DNA of 64,000 nt from Allomuricauda sp. (GTDB lineage: Bacteria > Bacteroidota > Bacteroidia > Flavobacteriales > Flavobacteriaceae): the NCBI GenBank assembly GCA_017795045.1, contig CP051244.1:1351407-1415406 (forward strand). The letters are read 5' to 3'. The notes beneath the pieces are model-generated. The model did no database searches. It was not told the origin of the DNA and saw only the letters and a list, made by a program, of their open reading frames with translations. The position numbers and the translations under genes are program-made. The first letter of the stretch is position 1. Each line of letters begins with the position of its first letter. Positions 17,163 to 26,561 of this stretch are shown in pieces.

Positions 17163-19013
17163 ATGAGATTTTCCAAGATCGTAAAGGTTTCAGCTTGGGT
17201 TGGAACTTTGTTTCTACTGGTCGCTTCTTGTGAAGACGAACTGGACACCATAGGTGAAGGTGTTGTTGGTGGGGAGCCCTTTACAACGGGCAAGAGGACC
17301 TTTGAGGTTTTTGCATATAATAAAGGTATCACCGCGGTGCAGACCAATAGGCTGCCCCTATACCAATTGGGAACCTTTAACGATCCCATATATGGAAAAA
17401 GAAATGCCAGTATTCTTTCGCAGCTATCCTTGCCCAACAGGGTGGGTGATCCAGTTTTTGGGGATTCGTCCCAAGCAACGGAAGACACTGCAGATTCTGA
17501 TAGCAGTGCTTCCACTGTACCGGAGGAAGAAACCGTAAAAGAGGTATATCTGAACATCCCGTTCCAGATTCCGCCTTCAACAACAAAGGATTCTGATGCA
17601 GATGGGGTGGACAATTCGTTGGAAAGGACCGAAGAAGATATTTATGACCCAACATCCGATTGGGATGGGGATGGTGTCAGTGATATTGAAGAAACTAATA
17701 TTGGGTCGGATCCATTTAATGCTGATGAAGACGGTACGGCAGATGATTTTATACCCAATATTTTTAGCAGGACTTTTGATTTGGACAGTATTTATGGGGA
17801 CAGGGACGCAAGTTTTGAGATTTCGGTATACCGATCCAATTATTTTTTGAGGGATTTGGATCCCAATACCGGTTTTCAAGAGGCGCAAGAGTATTTTTCC
17901 AATCAGGATTTTTCCAGTTTTATAGGGGAAGAACTGACCATGGCAGATAACAAAACCATTACCATTGACAATAAGGAGGTGCTCATTTTTGCTGAAGATG
18001 ACCCTGATACCGATGATGTTGATGAGTCCGAAACCGTGGTCGCTTCGCGTCGCCCTCCGGGCATACGCGTACCGCTCAACCCTACTTTTTTTCAAGAAAA
18101 TATATTGGATAAAGAAGGGCAGTCCGAGCTGTTGAGCCAATCCAACTTCAATGACTTTTTAAGGGGGATATATATTACGGGAACGGGAATGGATGAACTT
18201 ATGTTCCTTTTGGACCTTACCGAAGCCAACATCACCATTACCTACGAATATCAGGATTACGACAGCGATGAGGAAGAGGTGGTCACTGCGGAAAGGGATT
18301 TTGTATTGGGGTTATTGCTGAGCAGTAATGGAATCACATTGGGCAATGCGGTCAATGTTTTTCAGGATGAGGAACTTACCCCGGATATTGCTGGTGCACT
18401 TGATAATGGTGAAAACGCTTCAAGGATCTATGTGAAAGGGGCAAAGACCCTTACCGAAATAAGACTTTTTGATGATGTTATAAATGGTGGGGCGAGTGTC
18501 ATTAACGAAATCAAGGCAAATAATTGGATTATCAACGAAGCCAATCTGGTCTTTTATGTAGATCGGGAAACATTGGGAGACGATGCAGTGGAACCACCAA
18601 GATTGTATTTGTACAACGCGGAGACCAATCTGCCCATATTGGACCCCAACACCGAGAGGAACGCCATTAATGTAGTGGATGCCAACAGTGCTCCATTGGG
18701 ATTGTTCCTTAATTACGACGGAATCCTCAAAAAGGAGAACGGCAAGGGAGTACAGTATACAGTTAGGATAACCGAACATTTAAATGATATCATCGTCAGG
18801 GATTCCACCAATGCCGTTTTGGCCTTGACCACGACTTCAAATATATTCTTCACTGGAGTGCAGGAAGGAATGGGAGAAGGCGGCCAAGCAATTGACGTTC
18901 CTATTAGAGCTAGTATAAGCCCCTTGGGAACAGTGCTTTATGGAAGCAATGTAGAGGGTTCCGAAAGCGATAAAAGGTTAAAATTGGAGATTTTCTACAC
19001 CGAGGCCAATTAA
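17163..19013 (+). CDS. DUF4270 family lipoprotein with a thrombospondin type 3-like segment
   Basis: The 616-residue protein starts five bases after the preceding stop. It has a lipoprotein signal (LLVASC, Cys23) and the DUF4270 features: [48 protein letters not shown], and in the C-terminal half [16 protein letters not shown] and a late SPLGTVLYG strand. Residues about 143-192 are an Asp-rich insertion ([38 protein letters not shown]) with the DxDxDGxxD pattern of calcium-binding thrombospondin type 3 repeats. It is probably on the outer membrane or cell surface; the family function is not known. It is co-transcribed with the glycogen-synthase-like gene. Confidence 0.87.
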   Translation: MRFSKIVKVSAWVGTLFLLVASCEDELDTIGEGVVGGEPFTTGKRTFEVFAYNKGITAVQTNRLPLYQLGTFNDPIYGKRNASILSQLSLPNRVGDPVFGDSSQATEDTADSDSSASTVPEEETVKEVYLNIPFQIPPSTTKDSDADGVDNSLERTEEDIYDPTSDWDGDGVSDIEETNIGSDPFNADEDGTADDFIPNIFSRTFDLDSIYGDRDASFEISVYRSNYFLRDLDPNTGFQEAQEYFSNQDFSSFIGEELTMADNKTITIDNKEVLIFAEDDPDTDDVDESETVVASRRPPGIRVPLNPTFFQENILDKEGQSELLSQSNFNDFLRGIYITGTGMDELMFLLDLTEANITITYEYQDYDSDEEEVVTAERDFVLGLLLSSNGITLGNAVNVFQDEELTPDIAGALDNGENASRIYVKGAKTLTEIRLFDDVINGGASVINEIKANNWIINEANLVFYVDRETLGDDAVEPPRLYLYNAETNLPILDPNTERNAINVVDANSAPLGLFLNYDGILKKENGKGVQYTVRITEHLNDIIVRDSTNAVLALTTTSNIFFTGVQEGMGEGGQAIDVPIRASISPLGTVLYGSNVEGSESDKRLKLEIFYTEAN

Positions 19014-19071
19014 AAACAACTTCTTGTGGCTTATTTTGGGTCGTTCATCGGTTTAGCGATGTCGTTTTATC

Positions 19072-19079
19072 TATTTTTG
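19072..19079 (+). promoter_or_regulatory. -7 promoter box for glmS
   Basis: TATTTTTG fits TAnnTTTG; transcription would start near 19086 and leave a leader of about 55 bases. I see no glmS-ribozyme core in this leader. Confidence 0.45.
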
Positions 19080-19141
19080 GGCAATAGATTATAATTTTAT
19101 GGGCCTAAACCCAAAATGATCATTAACCCAAAAACAATCTT

Positions 19142-20989
19142 ATGTGTGGAATAGTAGGATATATAGGCCATAGAGATGCCTATCCTGTATTGATAAAAGG
19201 CTTACAAAGACTTGAATATAGGGGCTACGATAGTGCCGGTGTGGTACTTTTCGACGGTGAAAACCTAAGCCTTTCCAAGACCAAAGGAAAGGTCGAGGAT
19301 CTAAAGAACAGAACGGAAGCCACCATTCCAACAAAAGGAAAATTGGGCTTGGGCCACACAAGGTGGGCCACCCATGGTGTTCCAAACGATGTAAACTCCC
19401 ATCCCCATTGTTCAAATTCAGGGGATTTGGTGATTATCCATAACGGAATCATCGAAAACTACGAATCCATAAAGACAGCACTTACCAAAAGGGGCTACAC
19501 CTTTACATCGGATACCGATACCGAAGTGTTGGTAAACCTTATAGAAGAGGTGAAGAAGAAAGAAGGTGTAAAGCTGGGTAAAGCAGTGCAAATAGCTTTG
19601 AACCAAGTGGTGGGAGCATATGCCATTGCGGTATTTGATCGCACCAAGCCAGACGAGATCGTTGTAGCCAAATTGGGGAGTCCTTTGGCCATTGGGATTG
19701 GGGAAAATGAATATTTTATTGCATCTGACGCCTCTCCATTTATAGAATTCACCAATAACGCAGTGTATTTGGAAGATGAAGAAATGGCGATTGTCCGTAT
19801 CGGGAAGGAAATCAAGATGCGCAAAATCAAAGACGACGCCATTGCCTACCCCAATATCCTTGAACTTCAATTGAATCTTGAAGAAATTGAAAAAGGGGGG
19901 TACGAGCATTTCATGCTCAAGGAAATCTATGAACAGCCTAGGGCCATCATGGACACCTACAGAGGTAGATTATTGGCTGATAAGGGTATTATAAAGATGG
20001 CAGGAATTGACCAGAATCTGGAAAAATTCCTCAATGCCAACAGGATCATTATAGTGGCCTGTGGAACCTCATGGCATGCCGGCCTGGTGGCTGAGTATAT
20101 TTTTGAGGACATGGCCCGGATTCCTGTAGAGGTCGAATATGCCTCCGAATTCCGGTATAGAAACCCTGTAATCACGGATAAGGATGTGCTGATTGCCATT
20201 TCCCAATCCGGCGAAACGGCCGATACCTTGGCCGCGATTAAATTGGCCAAGGAGAAAGGAGCTTTTGTCTTTGGGGTCTGTAACGTTGTGGGCTCATCCA
20301 TTGCAAGGGAAACCCATGCCGGGGCCTACACCCATGCAGGACCAGAAATCGGGGTGGCCTCAACAAAAGCATTTACCACCCAAATTACGGTTTTGACCCT
20401 ATTGGCCATGAGATTGGCCCAAGAAAAGGGAACATTCTCGAAATCCAAGTTCCATGAGTACCTTACGGAGTTGGAATCTATTCCGGCCAAAGTGGAGAAA
20501 ACCCTAAAATCCAATGCCTTGGTAAAGGAGATTTCGGAAATTTATAAAGACTCTGCCAATTGTTTGTATTTGGGAAGGGGCTATAATTTTCCAGTGGCCT
20601 TGGAAGGGGCGTTGAAGCTCAAGGAAATCAGTTATATACATGCCGAAGGATACCCGGCGGCCGAAATGAAACACGGACCCATTGCCCTCATTGATGAGCA
20701 AATGCCCGTAGTGGTCATTGCCACAAAAAAAGGCCATTATGAAAAAGTGGTCAGCAACATTCAGGAAATCAAGTCGAGAAAAGGAAGAATCATTGCCATT
20801 GTTACCGAAGGGGACAAAAGCGTAAAGCAATTGGCAGACCATGTCATAGAGATTCCCGAAACGTCTGAAAGTCTTTCTCCATTGTTGACTACCATACCAT
20901 TACAATTGCTCTCCTATCATATTGCGGTGATGCGAGGATGTAATGTGGATCAACCCAGAAACTTGGCAAAATCGGTTACCGTGGAGTAA
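19142..20989 (+). CDS. glmS: Glutamine--fructose-6-phosphate aminotransferase (isomerizing)
   Basis: GlmS makes glucosamine-6-phosphate from fructose-6-phosphate and glutamine, the first step to UDP-GlcNAc for peptidoglycan and lipid A. The 615-residue protein has the class II glutaminase domain with the N-terminal nucleophile Cys2 (MCGIVGYIG), RLEYRGYDSAG, HTRWATHG and HPHCSN, then two SIS domains with ACGTSWHAG, ISQSGETADT, VASTKAFTTQ, GRGYNFPVALEGALKLKEISYIHAEGYPAAEMKHGPIAL, and the C-terminal DQPRNLAKSVTVE tail. Start ATG at 19142. The gene stands alone, closed by a strong terminator. Confidence 0.97.
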   Translation: MCGIVGYIGHRDAYPVLIKGLQRLEYRGYDSAGVVLFDGENLSLSKTKGKVEDLKNRTEATIPTKGKLGLGHTRWATHGVPNDVNSHPHCSNSGDLVIIHNGIIENYESIKTALTKRGYTFTSDTDTEVLVNLIEEVKKKEGVKLGKAVQIALNQVVGAYAIAVFDRTKPDEIVVAKLGSPLAIGIGENEYFIASDASPFIEFTNNAVYLEDEEMAIVRIGKEIKMRKIKDDAIAYPNILELQLNLEEIEKGGYEHFMLKEIYEQPRAIMDTYRGRLLADKGIIKMAGIDQNLEKFLNANRIIIVACGTSWHAGLVAEYIFEDMARIPVEVEYASEFRYRNPVITDKDVLIAISQSGETADTLAAIKLAKEKGAFVFGVCNVVGSSIARETHAGAYTHAGPEIGVASTKAFTTQITVLTLLAMRLAQEKGTFSKSKFHEYLTELESIPAKVEKTLKSNALVKEISEIYKDSANCLYLGRGYNFPVALEGALKLKEISYIHAEGYPAAEMKHGPIALIDEQMPVVVIATKKGHYEKVVSNIQEIKSRKGRIIAIVTEGDKSVKQLADHVIEIPETSESLSPLLTTIPLQLLSYHIAVMRGCNVDQPRNLAKSVTVE

Positions 20990-21013
20990 CTTTCCAAATT
21001 CATAATTTAATAT

Positions 21014-21043
21014 AAAATGGCGCCGTAAATGGCGCCATTTTTA
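21014..21043 (+). terminator. Intrinsic terminator of glmS
   Basis: An 11-bp perfect stem, AAAATGGCGCC / GGCGCCATTTT, with a 6-base loop and a T-rich 3' side, 25 bases after the glmS stop. Confidence 0.85.
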
Positions 21044-21084
21044 TGAAATATGTAGTCTTTCAAGGGGTTTTTTGATAAATAAGT

Positions 21085-21100
21085 ATTATGCATGCATAAT
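21085..21100. promoter_or_regulatory. Perfect 16-bp palindrome upstream of a TonB-dependent receptor
   Basis: ATTATGCATGCATAAT is a perfect palindrome. It lies where a -33 element would be for the near-consensus box CATATTTG at 21107-21114, so it could be an operator for the receptor gene at 21199. Confidence 0.45.
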
Positions 21101-21106
21101 TTTTTT

Positions 21107-21114
21107 CATATTTG
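21107..21114 (+). promoter_or_regulatory. Near-consensus -7 box for the TonB-dependent receptor
   Basis: CATATTTG differs from TAnnTTTG at the first base only. A start near 21121 would give a leader of about 78 bases. Confidence 0.35.
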
Positions 21115-21198
21115 TGGAATGCAAATAAAAAAAAATGTATCTTCCACTTACATTATTTAATATGCACTTAAAACTTATCTAACTCTAATTCAAAACCA

Positions 21199-23961
21199 AT
21201 GAGAAGACTATTCAGTATTTCCCTCATGCTCTTTGGAATTGTCGCATACGCACAAACAACGGTCCAAGGAAAGGTGGTTGATGAAAATAATGAGCCTATC
21301 CCGGGAGCCAATGTGGTGTTGATGGGAAAGGCGGAAGGAACCACTACCGATTTTGATGGAAACTTTACTTTTAATACATCAGAGGAACCCCCGTTCAGAC
21401 TACGGGTCAGTAGTATTGGTTTTTCTGAATTTATAGCCAATGTTACGGCCAACAACCAAACACTTTCAATTGTATTGGGTGAGGTTTCTACCCTCTTGGA
21501 CGAGATTGTAGTCTCGGCTTCCCGTACCCCGGAGCGGATTTTTGAATCCCCGGTTTCCGTGGAACGTTTTGGTTTGAAGGAGATAAAGAATACCACGGCA
21601 GAATCTTTCTATGGCGGATTACAAAATTTGAAAGGAGTGGACATCAATACCAATAGTTTAACCTTTCAATCCATTAACACTAGGGGTTTTGCCACTTTTG
21701 CCAACAATAGGTTCCTACAGCTTGTGGATGGAATGGACAATACCGCACCTGGACTCAACTTTGTGTTGGGGAACTTGGTGGGGATGTCCGAGTTGGATGT
21801 GCAAAGCGTGGAAATCCTGCCCGGAGCCTCTTCCGCCTTGTACGGTGCAGGTGCTTTTAATGGTATTCTGTTCATGAGGAGCAAAAACCCATTTGATTTT
21901 CAAGGAATCAGTGCCTATGCTAAGGGAGGAGTTACCGTGCAAGATGCCGCGGGCAGTAACTTTTATAAGGATTTTGGTATTAGGGCGGCCCATGCTTTCA
22001 GTGATAAAGTGGCCGTTAAGGCAAACCTTTCCGTTTTGACGGGTGAGGATTGGCACGCCAATCAAACCATAGACTTGAATAATCCTGGGGCAGATCGTTC
22101 CAATCCAGCTTATGACGGTTTAAATGTTTATGGGGACGAAGTCTCAACTACCTTGAATTTTGATGCTGCTGCAGGCCTGCCTACAGGGACTGTTGGTTCT
22201 GCCTTGATTTCCCGAACAGGGTATGATGAAGCAGATCTGGCCAATTACAATGCGGAAAGTGTAAAAGCAGATTTTGCATTCCATTATAGGCCTTTTGGTA
22301 ATGACCTGGAGGTTATTTTGAACAGCAGGATTGGTCGTGGTACCACGATTTATCAAGGGGCCAACCGTTATGCCGTTGCAGGGTTCACCATGCAACAGCA
22401 TCGTTTGGAAATAAAGAACGATAACTTCTTCCTTAGAGGGTATATCGTTTCCGAAAATTCTGGAGACGCTTATGACACCCGTTTCGCAGCTATCAACGTC
22501 AATAGGGCATGGAAATCGGATACGCAATGGTTCACGGATTATGCCGCCGCATACATCCCCACCTATTTAGGGGGGATACAGCAGGGTGGACTTACCCCTG
22601 AGCAGTCTTCTGCCCAAGCACATATCGCAGGGCGTCAAGCCGCTGACCAAGGAAGGTTGATTCCGGGAACCCCAGCTTTTGAAAGTGCCTTTAACAAGGT
22701 AATTAATGATGGTAACCTTAGTACAGGAGCCAAGTTTGTGGACGAAACCAAGTTCCGTCACGTAAATGGGAACTATAATTTGGCCCATTTGATTGATGAT
22801 TGGGCCGACCTTCAAATAGGAGGTTCGTTCCGGGAATATGAATTGAACTCCAACGGGACCATTTTTACAGATATCGACGGGCCCATTACCTATAATGAAT
22901 ACGGGGCATACTTACAGTTGCAGAAGAAGTTTATGGATGAGCGTTTAAAGTTTACAGGTTCTGCACGCTATGATAAAAATGAATTTTTTGACGGTTTCCT
23001 TTCGCCAAGGGTTTCATTGGCCTATACGGCAGGTGAAAACAGGAACCACAATTTTAGGGTATCGGTACAACAAGGTTTCAGAAACCCTACCACCCAGGAT
23101 TTGTTCATTGGACTGAATGCAGGGCGTGCCATCTTGGTAGGTTCGGCTCCAGCTAACTTGGACAGGGATGTGAGGACATTCGATGTGAGTCAAGCCGCTC
23201 AGGATAATCTTGGAATGCCGGCCACGGTGGAAATTGTGGGTCGAGCGGCCTATGAAAATGCATATTCTACCGCTTCACTACAAGCTGGAGCACCCGAAGC
23301 TGTCAATACACCTTTGGTGCAGCCCGAAGAAATTACCGCTTACGAAGCTGGGTATAGGGCCCAAATTGGGAAGTTCACCATTGATTTGAGTGGCTATTAC
23401 AACAGTTATAAAAATTTCTTGGCCAATACTACAACGGCAGTTCCGTTCTATGGAGAAGCTGGGGATGGAGGATTGTCCTTGTTGGCTATTCAAAATGGGG
23501 ACTACCAAGTGTATCAAACCTATACCAACTCAGATGAGAACATCAACTCTTACGGAGCAACAGTTGGTGTGGATACCAAATTGGGCAATTTTGATTTAGG
23601 GGTTAATTACACGTACGCCGAATTGGATATTGATGAAGGGAAATTCCCGGATTTGAGAACAAACTTCAACACTCCAAAACATAAGGTGAAGGCATCTTTT
23701 GGAAACCCAGAGCTTTTCACAAACTTTGGATTTAATGTGAACTACAGATGGAGCGACAGCTATTTCTGGGAAGCATCTTTCGCGGATGGCGACATTCCTT
23801 CCTTTACGGTATTGGATGCGCAGTTGAACTACGCCGTTCCCAGTATAAAATCCATTTTCAAGGTTGGAGGCTCCAATATATTGGGAGATGAGTACTTTAC
23901 AGCAGTGGGTACAGGAAACATAGGGTCCATCTATTATGTTTCATGGACCATCAACCCATAA
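21199..23961 (+). CDS. TonB-dependent outer-membrane receptor, substrate unknown
   Basis: The 920-residue protein has a signal peptide (1-19, VAYAQ), a carboxypeptidase-D-regulatory-like domain (about 21-95: VQGKVVDENNEPIPGANVVLMGK, TTTDFDGNFTF), a plug domain (about 100-225: LDEIVVSASRTPERIFESPVSVERFG, FNGILFMRSKNPFDFQG) and a 22-strand type barrel ending in an aromatic-rich terminus (GSIYYVSWTINP). The first mature residues do not show a clear TonB box. No SusD-like partner follows, so it is unlikely to be a classical glycan SusCD pair. No ligand-specific motif was recognised. Confidence 0.92.
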   Translation: MRRLFSISLMLFGIVAYAQTTVQGKVVDENNEPIPGANVVLMGKAEGTTTDFDGNFTFNTSEEPPFRLRVSSIGFSEFIANVTANNQTLSIVLGEVSTLLDEIVVSASRTPERIFESPVSVERFGLKEIKNTTAESFYGGLQNLKGVDINTNSLTFQSINTRGFATFANNRFLQLVDGMDNTAPGLNFVLGNLVGMSELDVQSVEILPGASSALYGAGAFNGILFMRSKNPFDFQGISAYAKGGVTVQDAAGSNFYKDFGIRAAHAFSDKVAVKANLSVLTGEDWHANQTIDLNNPGADRSNPAYDGLNVYGDEVSTTLNFDAAAGLPTGTVGSALISRTGYDEADLANYNAESVKADFAFHYRPFGNDLEVILNSRIGRGTTIYQGANRYAVAGFTMQQHRLEIKNDNFFLRGYIVSENSGDAYDTRFAAINVNRAWKSDTQWFTDYAAAYIPTYLGGIQQGGLTPEQSSAQAHIAGRQAADQGRLIPGTPAFESAFNKVINDGNLSTGAKFVDETKFRHVNGNYNLAHLIDDWADLQIGGSFREYELNSNGTIFTDIDGPITYNEYGAYLQLQKKFMDERLKFTGSARYDKNEFFDGFLSPRVSLAYTAGENRNHNFRVSVQQGFRNPTTQDLFIGLNAGRAILVGSAPANLDRDVRTFDVSQAAQDNLGMPATVEIVGRAAYENAYSTASLQAGAPEAVNTPLVQPEEITAYEAGYRAQIGKFTIDLSGYYNSYKNFLANTTTAVPFYGEAGDGGLSLLAIQNGDYQVYQTYTNSDENINSYGATVGVDTKLGNFDLGVNYTYAELDIDEGKFPDLRTNFNTPKHKVKASFGNPELFTNFGFNVNYRWSDSYFWEASFADGDIPSFTVLDAQLNYAVPSIKSIFKVGGSNILGDEYFTAVGTGNIGSIYYVSWTINP

Positions 23962-23986
23962 GGCAATACCAAAAAAAATATTCAAG

Positions 23987-24013
23987 GGCACTGATTTTTT
24001 CAGTGCCTTTTTT
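23987..24013 (+). terminator. Intrinsic terminator of the TonB-dependent receptor gene
   Basis: GGCACTG / CAGTGCC stem with an A-T closing pair, T-rich loop and six T residues after the stem, 25 bases after the stop codon. Confidence 0.85.
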
Positions 24014-24021
24014 ATTGCTAA

Positions 24022-25632
<1,611 letters not shown>

Positions 25633-25636
25633 ACCG

Positions 25637-25700
25637 GTTAAGAGTTAAGAGTGTGGAGTTCAGAGTAGCTCATAGCTCGTAACTTATAACTCATAACTAG
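25637..25700. repeat. Degenerate AGTTAAGAGT/ACTCATAACT fold-back repeat between atpD and atpC
   Basis: The 73-base spacer inside the operon is made of short imperfect units (AGTTAAGAGT, GAGTTCAGAGT on the left; CTCATAGCTC, AACTTATAACTCATAACT on the right) that are approximate complements of one another. The two halves can form an imperfect hairpin. Confidence 0.6.
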
Positions 25701-25705
25701 ATAAC

Positions 25706-25984
25706 ATGTATTTAGAAATAGTATCACCCGAAGCGACTTTATTCTCAGGCGACGTAACTGCGGTTACCGTACCTGGTGTAAATGGAGAGTTTCAAATGTT
25801 GGAAAATCACGCCCCGATCGTTTCCTTGTTGCAAGCTGGGAGCGTTAGGGTAAAAGGGGACATCAAAATTGATGAAGCTTTTAAGGATAAATTTTCCACA
25901 GGGAAAAACGGCGAAACTGTACTGTCCATTACCAGTGGGACAATAGAGATGAAGGACAACAAAATAATTGTCTTGGCCGATTAA
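25706..25984 (+). CDS. atpC: ATP synthase F1 subunit epsilon
   Basis: The 92-residue protein matches the N-terminal beta-sandwich of epsilon: MYLEIVSPEATLFSGDVTAVTVPGVNGEFQMLENHAPIVSLLQAGSV. It links F1 to the c-ring. The C-terminal helical hairpin of the E. coli protein (about 45 residues, the inhibitory part) is absent, as in many Bacteroidetes; the protein ends at GTIEMKDNKIIVLAD. It is co-transcribed with atpD, 73 bases upstream. Confidence 0.94.
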   Translation: MYLEIVSPEATLFSGDVTAVTVPGVNGEFQMLENHAPIVSLLQAGSVRVKGDIKIDEAFKDKFSTGKNGETVLSITSGTIEMKDNKIIVLAD

Positions 25985-26002
25985 CAAATAAGTTCACGAA
26001 AC

Positions 26003-26032
26003 AAAAAGCCGCCCAATTGGGCGGCTTTTTTT
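26003..26032. terminator. Bidirectional terminator between atpC and the GNAT gene
   Basis: AAAAAGCCGCCC / GGGCGGCTTTTTTT with a 4-base AATT loop. A-tract on one side and T-tract on the other, so it serves both convergent transcripts. Confidence 0.9.
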
Positions 26033-26561
26033 ATTTCAGTTCGATCAAATGCCATTCTTTTTCCCCGGCTAGATACACTTTCAATGTTTGAAAACCAACC
26101 GCGGCATGGGCGCTCAACGATCGTTTGTTCTTGCCGTCCACTTCAGTAATGATGGTATCAAAACCTTCGGGAAGCTTATTCTTCATGGTGAGGTATAGAT
26201 TTCTAAAAATACCTTTTCCCCTATGACTCTTGGAAACGCAGATTTGCCCCATGACCATATAGTTGCTTTTGCCAGCCACGGCCTTGTTGATTTCAACAAA
26301 CATGGGTTTTAAAACTTCGATGGAGTTGGCAAACTTGGGATGCATGCAAAGGGCATATCCAATGACCTCACCATCTTCCAAAGCAATGATATGTCCACAT
26401 TCCTCATTCATGGCCTGTAGTATATCCATGGAATGCTCCACCGTGAGAAAACCCTCGTTTTCCAACTCGTCCACAGTTAGGCTTTTGGCCAGGTTTTTTT
26501 GCTGAAGGGAAAGGATCTGTTCCAGTTCTTTTGGGGAACTTGCCTGTTTATAGTAGATCAT
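26031..26561 (-). CDS. GNAT family N-acetyltransferase
   Basis: The 176-residue protein transfers an acetyl group from acetyl-CoA to an unknown amine. GNAT features are visible in order: an N-terminal YYKQASSPKELEQILSLQ, strand VIGYALCMHPKF, the acetyl-CoA pyrophosphate loop GQICVSKSHRGKGIFRNLYLTMKNK (R/Q-x-x-G-x-G/A as HRGKGI), and ITEVDGKNKRSLSAHAAVGFQTLKVY with the Asn/Ser-x-A-H-x-x-x-G-F ending. The start is one base from the stop of the M61 peptidase gene upstream, so the two are probably coupled. Confidence 0.88.
   Translation of the reverse strand: MIYYKQASSPKELEQILSLQQKNLAKSLTVDELENEGFLTVEHSMDILQAMNEECGHIIALEDGEVIGYALCMHPKFANSIEVLKPMFVEINKAVAGKSNYMVMGQICVSKSHRGKGIFRNLYLTMKNKLPEGFDTIITEVDGKNKRSLSAHAAVGFQTLKVYLAGEKEWHLIELK

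Noticed and set aside
19080-19141. glmS ribozyme or riboswitch in the glmS leader
   Set aside because: The leader is only about 55 bases and the ribozyme core is not seen; glmS ribozymes are mainly found in Firmicutes.
21199-23961. SusC of a SusC-SusD glycan uptake pair
   Set aside because: No SusD-like gene or glycoside hydrolase follows; atpD is next, behind a strong terminator.
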